Shown here in pieces: positions 28,291 through 36,572 of a stretch of DNA of 53,809 bases (within the stretch, counting starts at the first letter, position 1; the number at the start of each line of letters is the position of its first letter). Source of the stretch: an uncultured Lachnospiraceae bacterium (lineage in GTDB: Bacteria > Bacillota > Clostridia > Lachnospirales > Lachnospiraceae); contig CANOKL010000027.1 in the NCBI GenBank assembly GCA_947566645.1, positions 1 to 53,809 on the forward strand, in the 5' to 3' direction. Under the pieces are notes generated by a model, which had not been told where the DNA came from, searched no databases, and saw nothing but the letters and a program-made list of their open reading frames with translations. A program made the position numbers and the translations under genes.

Positions 28291-28427
28291 GTTACTATTC
28301 ACGGGTTAGGAATGCGCGTAAGCTGCGCATTCCGCAAGAACGTGATTCAAGGGTGAGGGGCTATTTTTGCGTAGCAAAACTTTAAATATCGCCCTGAATC
28401 GTTACTACGAGCGGCCTTCCGGGCCGT
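28291..28427 (+). mobile_element. Family B element, copy 2 (right end lost)
   Basis: It starts with GTTACTATTCACGGGTTAGG and shares with copy 3 the GGAATGCGC...GCGCATTCC hairpin, GTGAGGGGC, TTTTTGCGTAGCAAAACT and GTTACTA(C/T)GAGCGG. The terminal CCGTGAATAGTAAC is missing; instead the sequence passes into a fragment of an Rpn gene. No target duplication remains. Confidence 0.82.
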
Positions 28428-28543
28428 GGTTCGCGGATCTGTACAGGGAGATTAATGAATTCAGGTATCACCCGGAGGAGGCGGAGAACTATCTGTGCCA
28501 GCTGTATGTCTGCAAACCTGGACGCAGCTGGCCTGTTGAATAG
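28428..28543 (+). pseudogene. Short fragment of an Rpn nuclease gene
   Basis: 28428-28481 matches 51318-51371 almost base for base and encodes WFADLYREINEFRYHPEEA. It continues with unrelated residues to TAG at 28541-28543. It adjoins the truncated family B element, so the joint probably arose by recombination between an Rpn copy and this element. Confidence 0.7.
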
Positions 28544-28551
28544 TTACAAGA

Positions 28552-28604
28552 AAAGTTCCATGAAATCCGGCAATTATTTTTATTGCCGGGTTTCATGGAA
28601 CTTT
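28552..28604. terminator. Long hairpin terminator
   Basis: AAAGTTCCATGAAA and GGCAAT on the left pair with ATTGCC and TTTCATGGAACTTT on the right across a short AT loop. It ends about 70 nt before the 3' end of the secreted-peptide reading frame on the other strand, so it can stop that operon. Confidence 0.75.
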
Positions 28605-28672
28605 ATCTATGTATTCCTGGAAGATGAGCTGCATGGATGTAGCAGAAAAACGTCCTATTCCCCTGCACTATT

Positions 28673-28921
28673 TTAAGGTGCCAGTTCCCATTTTCCGATA
28701 TATACTTTTTTGGTGCAATTATACTAACGGCGGTATGTTTTCCCGTTTACAGTTTTATAGCGCCATATAATCATATCTGACATGGGCATTACAGTGCTTT
28801 GATTTTTCGCGGATGCAACAGACTGGAGGGAAAGTGGTGCAGCGTATGTATCTACCGTTGGTGTTATGACTGTAAAAAGTAAGGATAAAATGAATGCGGA
28901 AAGTATTGTGTTCTTTTTCAT
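28673..28921 (-). pseudogene. Small secreted peptide interrupted by an amber codon
   Basis: The ATG at 28921 follows AAAGGAG by 10 nt. A Sec signal peptide (MKKNTILSAFILSLLFTVIT, cleavage near TYA-A) precedes a short mature part with MIIWRYKTVNGKTYRR. A TAG at 28724-28726 gives 65 residues, but the same frame continues for 16 codons (YNCTKKVYIGKWELAP) to TAA 28673-28675. The continuation has the look of the natural C terminus, so the amber codon is probably a recent C-to-T change in a Gln codon. It is the third gene of a blaI-blaR1-peptide operon. Function unknown. Confidence 0.65.
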
Positions 28922-29032
28922 AAATGCTATGCTCCTTTGTGTATTGTAAAAAATGATGGTAACGATTCAGCAGGTCTGTGCAGAGTGACAGTATTCACTT
29001 CACAGGCCATGGAGGTGCTGAACAGTTGCAGA

Positions 29033-30193
29033 TTATTCTTCCTTATAAACAGGAAGAGTTTTAAAATCTTCAAGCTTTCTCAAAGAGTCAAAATCGTCAG
29101 ACGAATAATCGTTAAAGATTTCATCGTCAATATAGAGAGTATAGGAACCATCTTCATGGAGAAGAAAATGGCTGTTATCAGTTATGTAATATTCTCCATT
29201 AGCTCCATTCTCCGGCACCCAGGCAGGCTCAAAGATAAATGATGTAGAAACAATCAGCAGCAGGACTGCCACACCCTGGATGATAAAGGCTGTAACTGTC
29301 TTATAGGGCTGTGGGTATGTAAGCCGCAGCATCCGGGATGTCAGAGAGCCATGCGCATTAATGGAAAATGGCATAGTGGATGCCGGTAATGCTGTTTTTT
29401 TCTGTTGGCTGCGGGCAACCTTAAGCAGGCACTGCAGATACAGTGGACGCTGCATGGGGGACAGGCCGGTAAAGGCGGAGTTGTCCGCATGAAGTTCCAT
29501 GACATCCGTAAGCCTTGTCTGCAGAAATGCAATAAAGGGATTCCACCAGTAAATAATGCCGAGAATCTCGGTCAACACCATCCATACCAGATCCCTGTGC
29601 CTGAGATGATTCAGTTCATGGTAAAGAATACAGTACAGCTCATCCTGTGTAAATTCAAGCTCAGGAAGGAAGACTGTGGGTGAGAAGAACCCCATAACAC
29701 ATGGAGTATCCACAAGCTGTGTGCGGATTACCCGTTTTACAGGATGCCGGACCGGTATTTCCTCATAGAGTGATTCCAGGATGCCGGAAACAGGACTGCC
29801 GGGAATATGGAGCAGATTCTGAAAGCGGTGTACGGCATGATATAATGACAGATATTTCCACAGTGTAATAAATGCTTTGCAGATGATGCCGCCGCACCAG
29901 ATTGCCAAAAGCAGCCTGGAAAGTGTGAGGGTAATGCCGCCAAATCTAAAGAAGACATACCCGTTACAAAAGTCTATGATACCAGGCAGTATGTTTTCGG
30001 AATATACTGATATGGTATGGAAGAATTCAAAAGGCAGCATCAGCCTCAGGAGGATGAGCAGGGAAAAGAATTTTAAAAATCGGATGCTCAGCTTCCCGGC
30101 AAGATGCCCGTCCCTCATGATGATGCATAAAAAGCAAATCAAACAATTTCCACCCAAAACTGCCATCATAGTAGATGTTGCAGAAAAATGCAT
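29033..30193 (-). CDS. BlaR1/MecR1-type M56 membrane metallopeptidase
   Basis: 386 residues. N-terminal membrane helices and the M56 zinc motif YHELNHLRHRDLVW (HELNH), followed by WWNPF and ELHADNSAF. One more helix near residue 305 leads to a tail of only about 60 residues. The large penicillin-binding sensor domain of classic BlaR1 is absent, so the signal is likely something else. It probably inactivates the BlaI repressor encoded upstream when triggered. Confidence 0.88.
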   Translation of the reverse strand: MHFSATSTMMAVLGGNCLICFLCIIMRDGHLAGKLSIRFLKFFSLLILLRLMLPFEFFHTISVYSENILPGIIDFCNGYVFFRFGGITLTLSRLLLAIWCGGIICKAFITLWKYLSLYHAVHRFQNLLHIPGSPVSGILESLYEEIPVRHPVKRVIRTQLVDTPCVMGFFSPTVFLPELEFTQDELYCILYHELNHLRHRDLVWMVLTEILGIIYWWNPFIAFLQTRLTDVMELHADNSAFTGLSPMQRPLYLQCLLKVARSQQKKTALPASTMPFSINAHGSLTSRMLRLTYPQPYKTVTAFIIQGVAVLLLIVSTSFIFEPAWVPENGANGEYYITDNSHFLLHEDGSYTLYIDDEIFNDYSSDDFDSLRKLEDFKTLPVYKEE

Positions 30194-30233
30194 TTTATTA
30201 TCACCTCATATTAACTTTTTGATATATTATTTT

Positions 30234-30608
30234 TTAACTTATAGTGTGTTTATATTCGCTGATTATTTTTTCCAGCTCTTCCAGGTTTTCCCTGCTTTTT
30301 TCCTTCTTTATCAGTGTGCTGATCAGGCTTAATGAATCAAAATTCACATGCTGCAGCTGGCTGTCGAGATAATCTTCAAAGGAAAGGGAAGGTCGGTAAG
30401 TCCGGGTTAACACAGTTCCGCGCTGTGCGATATCCGCTACCTCTATATATGACTTTTCCAGCAGATTCTTGATTGTCACGCGGACAGTATTAAGATTCAG
30501 TGCGCTGTTGATCCGGGGAATGTCGCTGGATGCCAGTGCTTCATCTGAATTCCACAAAACGGTCATAACGTCCATTTCTTTATTGCTTAGTTTCACATAT
30601 TTATTCAT
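30234..30608 (-). CDS. BlaI/MecI-family repressor
   Basis: 124 residues with AAGGAGG before the ATG. Winged-helix start MNKYVKLSNKEMDVMTVLWN is typical of BlaI/MecI/CopY proteins, with a C-terminal dimer region. It is cotranscribed with the BlaR1-like peptidase and faces away from the composite transporter operon at 30875. It may repress both directions (inference). No canonical TACA...TGTA operator was recognised between them. Confidence 0.9.
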   Translation of the reverse strand: MNKYVKLSNKEMDVMTVLWNSDEALASSDIPRINSALNLNTVRVTIKNLLEKSYIEVADIAQRGTVLTRTYRPSLSFEDYLDSQLQHVNFDSLSLISTLIKKEKSRENLEELEKIISEYKHTIS

Positions 30609-30790
30609 GGTTACCTCCTTTCTGATCGTAGTATAACTTGTGCATAATCTGTTACATTTTACGGATTAAATTGTAATATCTATTCTACCGTTATAATATA
30701 ACATTAATTCAAAACAATATCAATATAGTTTAAAACAAAACATATAAAAATACAGAAAAATTAAAAAATAAATAAGATGATAAAAAAATA

Positions 30791-30819
30791 TTGACAAGAT
30801 AAGAATGTGGTGATAGAGT
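30791..30819 (+). promoter_or_regulatory. Promoter of the composite transporter operon
   Basis: TTGACA at 30791-30796 and TAGAGT at 30814-30819 with exactly 17 nt between. The start codon is about 50 nt downstream with AAAGGAG before it. The upstream 150 bp is very AT-rich. Confidence 0.7.
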
Positions 30820-30874
30820 GAAAATTGGACAAAGACTTTCGAAAGCAAATTAATTCAACAAAGGAGATTTTAAT

Positions 30875-32977
30875 ATGAAAAAAAGACATATAGTAGGAAT
30901 TGTTTTTCTTCTTATATCATCGTTCGCATTATGTGCCTGCTCTTTAGGGGACGAAAGCGGAAAGAAAGAGGAAGAAGAGAAAGAAACAGGAGCATCAGGA
31001 GAACCGGGAAACACCACAGAGGAAGGAGGCGCTTCCTGGAAGAAGACAGAGATTCAGAAGCCGGAGGGTGCTGCATTCATTTATTCACTGAATTATCTTG
31101 CGGATGGGAGCATCCGGATCAGTACGGCTGATCAGGAGTATCAGAATGCGGCAGTGTGGGACAGTGGGGATAACGGAAAGAACTGGAAAGACGCAGGAGT
31201 TGATACGAGTCAGGAGTCAGATGACGGATATCATTATTCAGCAGAAGGAAACCTGTATACATATAAAAAGGGAAAGCTGTCCATATGGGCAGAAAACAAT
31301 GAAGAGAAGACCATTGACATCAGTGGAAACGGCAGCTTGTCTGGTACGGCGATGGCGGGAAATAAGATGGCATTGCTTGTCCGGAACCAGGACAGTATGC
31401 AGTACCATGTGGAGATTTATGACCTTGGAACCATGGAATCCAGAACATTAGACAATAAGAAATTGTCGGAATACTTGAATTCAGAAGATGATATCAGCGG
31501 GCTTGCGCTCGACAGCACCGGGGAGACTCTGTACATAGCAGGAAAGGGAATCGGACGCTATGACCTTAAAGGAGACCAGTTTGGTTATCTGATGGATTAT
31601 GATGCGCTTAAGGGGCTGATCGATGCTGGCAAAGAGTTTGTGTCTTCCCTGGCGGTAGACGGCAAGGAAGAAAAATTGATTCTCAGTGCCGAGAATCCGG
31701 AGCAGAACCAGTCAAAGCTGTATCTGTGCGAGAAGGGTGCAGGGGGAAGCGGAAAACAGGCCTCCAAAGAGACGCTCAGGATTTACAGCCTGAAAGAAAA
31801 TGGAATCCGGCAGGCAGCCGCCCTCTTTCAGGAGAAGCACCCGGAACTTGCGGTGACTTTTGAAACAGGATATACAGGTGAAGAGGGCGTCACCCTGTCC
31901 GATGCCATCCGGACCTTGAATACAGAGCTGATGGCAGGGGAAGGCCCGGATATCCTGCTCCTGGATGGACTCCCGGCAGACAGTTACATTGAGAAAGGGA
32001 TCCTGGAGGATGTGACGGATACGGTAAAGCCGGAGAAGGAAAAACTCTTTTACAACATCATTTCTGCCTATAATGGCGGGGAAAAGATTTACCAGGTGCC
32101 GACGGCATTCAGCGTGCCGGTTCTTCTGGGAAAGAAAGATGTAACGGATTCCAAAGACAGCCGGGAGCTGATGGATGTTCTGAAAAAGCAGGAGGGGGGA
32201 CAGACTCCGGCTATGACGGTTGGGAATCTTGCCGGGTTTGCAGGCAGTATGTTTATTACATCAGATCTGCTGAAGGACACGGTGGACGAAGGAGAACTGG
32301 CGGAATTTTACCGCGGCCTGCAGACCATTGGGCAGAGTCTCCCGGATGGGGAGCTTCAGTCAGTGGAGGATTGGGAGAGGCCGGCATACTGGGCTGAATA
32401 GTATCCGGCAGGCTCGTCTCCAGAACTGGCTCTGTATTTTGGAAAGGCACAGATGGGAACTGATTTCCTGTCATCCTATGAAACCTGCATGCAGATTCTT
32501 GCATTATGTAAGGAGAAGGGATTCTCCTATGGACATCTGAACCAGGCAGGAGGAAATCACTTTACAGCAAATGGAGTTCTCGGGATCAACCATACCGGGA
32601 AGCATGTGGACGAGGCGAAAGAGTTCCTTAAGTATTATTTGTCAGAGGAAGTACAGAGTGATGGTATGTATACCGGATTTTCCGTCCTCCGTGACAGTGT
32701 AGACAAGGAAAAATACGTTTCGGAAAATGGGGAATCCGCAGGAACTGTGTCCGAGAAGGATACCCCGGAGGAGGAGATGGAGCTGCATAAGCTGACGCCC
32801 GCGGAGTTTAAGGAACTGGCTGGTTTCTTTGAGAAGCTTGATACCCCGGTCAGGGACGATGCAGTCGTGCTGCAGAAAGTGATGGAGCAGGCAGAAGCGT
32901 GTCTGTTTGAGGGGAAATCTCCGGAGGACGCGGCGAAGGAAGTGTGCAGTGAGGTGAATCTGTATCTCAGTGAGTAG
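30875..32977 (+). pseudogene. Beta-propeller plus solute-binding lipoprotein with an in-frame amber codon
   Basis: A lipoprotein signal (ALCAC, Cys22) and a charged linker lead to a propeller-like region at about 50-290 with an Asp-box (SGDNGKNWK). A family-1 binding domain follows from about residue 300 (LRIYSLKENGIRQAAALFQE). TAG at 32399-32401 stops translation after PAYWAE, but the same frame continues with YPAGSSPELALYFGKAQ and the rest of the binding lobe to 32977, for a total of about 700 residues. One nonsense change explains the break; the stopped protein would lack much of the second lobe. It heads the mixed import/export operon. Confidence 0.78.
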
Positions 32978-32995
32978 GGAACGGAACCGATTTAG

Positions 32996-33141
32996 GTTAC
33001 TATTCACGGGTCAGGAATGCGCTGAACTGCGCATTCCGTGAGAACATGATGCAAGAGTGAGGGGCGGTTTTTGCGTAGCAAAACTCGGAATGCCGCCCCG
33101 AATCGTTACTATGAGCGGACGGTTAGTCCGTGAATAGTAAC
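32996..33141 (+). mobile_element. Family B MITE-like element, copy 3 (146 bp)
   Basis: Ends GTTACTATTCACGG and CCGTGAATAGTAAC are perfect inverted repeats. The 8-bp direct repeat CGATTTAG flanks it (32988-32995 and 33142-33149). Inside are GGAATGCGC...GCGCATTCC, a GGGGCGG...CCGCCCC stem with TTTTGCGTAGCAAAA at its tip, and the GTTACTATGAGCGGACGG end module. It lies inside the operon, between the binding-protein and permease genes. Confidence 0.9.
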
Positions 33142-33168
33142 CGATTTAGAGAGAATGGGGAAATAAAA

Positions 33169-33264
33169 ATGAGACATGTATATTCATTGTCATTTTGCTT
33201 ATGTCTTGCGGCGGCTCTTCTGCTGACCGCATGCCAGGCCCCACAGGGAGGCGGAAGCAAATGA
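33169..33264 (+). CDS. 31-residue lipoprotein signal peptide-like ORF
   Basis: GAGAATGGGG precedes the ATG. The peptide is a complete lipoprotein signal with lipobox LLTAC (Cys22), followed by only nine residues (QAPQGGGSK) and a stop. It may be a true tiny lipoprotein or the stump of a larger one, with the remainder deleted before the permease gene 38 nt downstream. Confidence 0.5.
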   Translation: MRHVYSLSFCLCLAAALLLTACQAPQGGGSK

Positions 33265-33301
33265 TTCATGCAGTGACAGGGAAAAGTGTGGAGGTGCGGG
33301 G

Positions 33302-34124
33302 ATGATTTTTGGAAGACAGAGATATTTCCGCGGAGACCTCCGCAGAGCCTTTCCCGTTCCTGTTTTTCCTGATGGATGTATTCCTGAGGCCGGTTAAGAG
33401 ATTCGCAGAGCTTTCCGGGGAAAAGGCAGCGCCGTGGATTTTTCCTTTTCTGATCTCAGATGCCAATTTCCTGATGGTATATATGGCGGGAGTGATCTGC
33501 TTCTTTTCAGCCGCGCCCTTTATGGAGGGGAGGGAAAGGTATTACCTCCTCAGGGAGGGGCGCGGCCGGTGGCTGGCAGAGCAGGCCGGGGATATTCTTG
33601 CCAGTTCTTTTCTGTTTACGGTGATAAGCGTGGCAGTAAGCTGGATTCCCCTGATCCCGGTTCTGAAGTTTGAGAGTGGATGGGGGAAGGTGATCTTTAC
33701 GCTGGCAAAGACGAATGCAGGAGGGCTTACAGATCTCTTCTGGAAGCTTTCAGCCTGGTATCTGAGCAATCATGAGCCGCTGGAGGCAATGCTTGCCACG
33801 ATCCTGATCGTCAGCCTTGGGAGCAGCTTCTTAGGGATGCTGATGTTTCTGTGCCGCCTCTGCCTGCCGAAGGCATACAGCATAGGAATCCCGGCTGTTA
33901 TGGTGGTATATTCTTCAGTTGTTGCGAATGTGGGCAGTTTTTCTGAAAAGTTGTTTTTTGCCATCTCGCCCATCTCCTGGATGCGTGTTACCAGGCTTGG
34001 GTTTACAGAATACGGGTACCAGGTGTCATGGCAGGCTCAGACAAGTATCATCGTGTTTGCAGTGCTGATCCTGATCCTCATAATTGCAGGACGAAGCCGG
34101 ATCAGGAGGATGGATATCACATAA
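33302..34124 (+). pseudogene. ABC-2 type membrane permease, frameshifted near the start
   Basis: The best start is ATG 33302 (GGAGGTGCGGGG just before it), giving MIFGRQRYFRGDLRRAF, a normal N terminus for ABC-2 permeases. This frame stops soon after; the next frame, from about 33350 (PFLFFLMDVFLRPVKRF), carries six hydrophobic segments to 34124. One extra base in the CCTTTCCCGTTCC tract would explain it. If instead a TTG at 33309 is used, the protein is 271 residues with an odd acidic N terminus. Its partner is the ATPase that follows. Confidence 0.65.
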
Positions 34125-34175
34125 AGCGGAATCATATAAAGCGGTATCACATTTAAGAAGAGAAAGGTGGTAACA

Positions 34176-34823
34176 ATGGTTGTAATCGATGTGGATCATA
34201 TCACGAAAATACTCGGGCCGCAGTTAGTGCTGGACGATGTCAGCCTGGAGTGCTGGGAAGGAAGTATTATCGGGATTACAGGCAGGAACGGGTCGGGAAA
34301 ATCAGTTTTGTTCAAATGTATCAGCGGTTTTATTCTGCCGGATATAGGAACCATTACCATAAAGGGGCAGAAAAATACAGATTTTCTGTCTTCCGGAACC
34401 GGACTGGGCGCGATGATTGAAGAACCCTCATTTCTTGACAGATACAGCGGCAGGAAAAACCTGGAGCTTCTGTATTCGGTCAGAAATGAAAAAAATAAAG
34501 ATCATATTTGTGAAGTAATGGAAATGGTAGGGCTGGATGCCAAATCGAAAAAAAAGGTGGGAAAGTATTCCATGGGAATGAAGCAGCGGCTGGCAATCGC
34601 CCAGGCAATCATGGAGGACCAGGAGGTGCTGCTTTTAGATGAGCCCATGAACGGACTTGACAACTCCGGGGTGGAATCTATGCGGGAGCTGTTCAGAAAG
34701 CTGAGAAGAGATGGCAGGACGATTCTGCTGGCAAGCCACAGCAAGGAAGATATCGGCTGCCTGTGCGACTTTGTATATGAGATGGACCAGGGAAAGCTTC
34801 AGCGGAAAGGACTGGAAGAATGA
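34176..34823 (+). CDS. ABC transporter ATPase, ABC-2 export type
   Basis: 215 residues. The ATG at 34176 follows AAAGGTGG; an upstream GTG is less likely. Walker A GRNGSGKS, signature YSMGMKQRLAIAQ, Walker B VLLLDEPMNGLD and the switch His in LLASHSKED. The lineage (short, with SMGMKQR) is that of export or antibiotic-resistance ATPases rather than MsmK sugar ATPases, which carry an extra C-terminal domain. It most likely drives the ABC-2 permease just upstream. The next permease starts inside its stop codon. Confidence 0.9.
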   Translation: MVVIDVDHITKILGPQLVLDDVSLECWEGSIIGITGRNGSGKSVLFKCISGFILPDIGTITIKGQKNTDFLSSGTGLGAMIEEPSFLDRYSGRKNLELLYSVRNEKNKDHICEVMEMVGLDAKSKKKVGKYSMGMKQRLAIAQAIMEDQEVLLLDEPMNGLDNSGVESMRELFRKLRRDGRTILLASHSKEDIGCLCDFVYEMDQGKLQRKGLEE

Positions 34824-35722
34824 TCCGGAAAAAGGAACGCTGGGGACTGATGTTTGTGCTGCCGGGTCTGACAGGGGTACTGGTGTTTTATGCCATCCCC
34901 TGCGGGGATGTAATCCGGAGGGCATTTACCCAGTCCCTGACAGGGCATTTCGCGGGGCTTATGAATTTTAAACAGGTGCTTGATAATGCGGCCTTCCGTC
35001 TTGCGGCGGGAAACACGGCGCGCATGATGTGCGTCTGCGTCCCGGTCCTGGTGGCGCTCTCTCTGATACTGGCAGTGCCTCTGCAGAGGGGAATCCGGGG
35101 AGGCCGCTGGATTAAGAGCGGCCTGCTGGTTCCCATGGCGGTTCCTGTTGCTTCGGTGGTGCTGCTCTGGCAGTGCATGTTCTCGAAGCAGGGGTTCCTA
35201 AACGGCGCCTTAAGTCTGTTCGGGACGGCGGAAACGGACTGGATGAATACCAGGTATGCATTCGCCATCCTTGTATTCAGTTATGTGTGGAAGAATCTTG
35301 GGTACAGCGTGATACTATGGATTGCCGCACTGGAAGGAATTCCGGGAGAGATCTATGAAGCGGCAAGAGTGGACGGCGCGGGTGAGCTTCTGATTTTCTT
35401 CAGGATTACGATTCCCAATCTGTTTTCGGCGTTCTTTACGATTACAGTTCTGTCCCTGATTAATTCCTTTAAGGTATTCCGGGAAGCATATCTGGTGGCG
35501 GGGGATTATCCGGATGAAAGCATCTATATGCTGCAGCATTTGTTTAATAACTGGTACAGGAACATGGATACGGATAAAATGGCTGCGGGTGGGGTGTTAA
35601 GCGGTGCAATGCTTTTTGTGCTGATCTGCCTTTTTTATACTGCGCGCCAGATAAACCTGCCGCATTCAGAGTTGGAGGGAAACATAGCGGATGAAGAATT
35701 CAGGAAGAGCCGGAAGGGCTAA
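34820..35722 (+). CDS. Sugar-type ABC permease, MalF-like
   Basis: 300 residues, starting in the stop of the ATPase gene (ATGA). Six membrane segments. EAA loop YEAARVDGAGELLIFFRITI. It resembles the permeases of the two sugar operons but stands in an operon with export-type proteins. The ligand is unknown. The next permease overlaps it by 32 nt. Confidence 0.88.
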   Translation: MIRKKERWGLMFVLPGLTGVLVFYAIPCGDVIRRAFTQSLTGHFAGLMNFKQVLDNAAFRLAAGNTARMMCVCVPVLVALSLILAVPLQRGIRGGRWIKSGLLVPMAVPVASVVLLWQCMFSKQGFLNGALSLFGTAETDWMNTRYAFAILVFSYVWKNLGYSVILWIAALEGIPGEIYEAARVDGAGELLIFFRITIPNLFSAFFTITVLSLINSFKVFREAYLVAGDYPDESIYMLQHLFNNWYRNMDTDKMAAGGVLSGAMLFVLICLFYTARQINLPHSELEGNIADEEFRKSRKG

Positions 35723-36563
35723 GAAAAGGAAGAGCATCATACTGTCTGTTCTGCTGGGAATGCTGACATTTGTCTGCTGTTATCCCATTATATTTCTGCT
35801 GGCAGGCTCTTTTATGGGAACCGGGGAGCTGTCGGAGAATTTAGGTTCCATGTTCCAGGGAAACGGAGGATACGCGTCCTGGACCCTGCTTCCCTTCGAG
35901 CCCACCCTCAGGTCCTGGGCGGAGGTAGTCCTGGATACCCCGGGATTTTTTGTGATGTTTTGGAATTCCATGAAGATTACAGGAGGAATCCTGCTGGGGC
36001 AGGCGGTGTTCGGGATTCCCGCAGCATGGGGCTTTGCCCGTTACCGGTTCCGACGGGCGCTGTTCTTTTTATATATTGTCATGATGATGATGCCGTTCCA
36101 GGTGATGATGCTCTCAGACTACTTAATTATCAAAGAAATGCATCTCATGGATACTCTGTGGGCAGTGATTCTTCCGGGGATTTTTTCCACGCTTCCGGTA
36201 TTTATCATCTCCCAGTATTTTAAGGAGATACCGGAGGAGATTCTGGAAGCGGCGAGAATTGACGGCGCGGGGGAAACAGGAATTTTTCTGCGTATTGGCC
36301 TTCCCCTTGGGAAGGCGGGAATTATCTCTGCCATGGTACTGCAGTTTCTGGAGTGTTTTAATATGCTGGAGCAGCCTATGACTTTTTTAAAGAAGCAGTC
36401 CCTGTGGCCCCTGTCTATGTTCCAGCCGCAGATTACGGCTGAGACAGCGGGGGCGGCATTTGCGGCATCGGTGTTTACACTGCTTCCGGCAATATGGGTG
36501 TTCGCGGCGGGATATGAATTTTTGGAGAGTGGAATACAGGCATATTATGGATCAAACGTGTGA
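35691..36563 (+). CDS. Sugar-type ABC permease, MalG-like
   Basis: 290 residues. Six membrane segments. EAA loop LEAARIDGAGETGIFLRIGL. The C terminus lacks the usual GAVKG ending and finishes with ESGIQAYYGSNV. It pairs with the preceding permease and with the propeller-type binding lipoprotein at the head of the operon. No sugar-type ATPase is linked. The C-terminal 32 nt of the previous gene overlap its start. Confidence 0.87.
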   Translation: MKNSGRAGRAKKRKSIILSVLLGMLTFVCCYPIIFLLAGSFMGTGELSENLGSMFQGNGGYASWTLLPFEPTLRSWAEVVLDTPGFFVMFWNSMKITGGILLGQAVFGIPAAWGFARYRFRRALFFLYIVMMMMPFQVMMLSDYLIIKEMHLMDTLWAVILPGIFSTLPVFIISQYFKEIPEEILEAARIDGAGETGIFLRIGLPLGKAGIISAMVLQFLECFNMLEQPMTFLKKQSLWPLSMFQPQITAETAGAAFAASVFTLLPAIWVFAAGYEFLESGIQAYYGSNV

Positions 36564-36572
36564 GGTGGCAGA

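Noticed and set aside
28673..32977. Genetic recoding of TAG as an amino acid
   Set aside because: Many genes here end at TAG (for example 8930, 10753, 32977), and no suppressor tRNA is in the window; two nonsense mutations are simpler.
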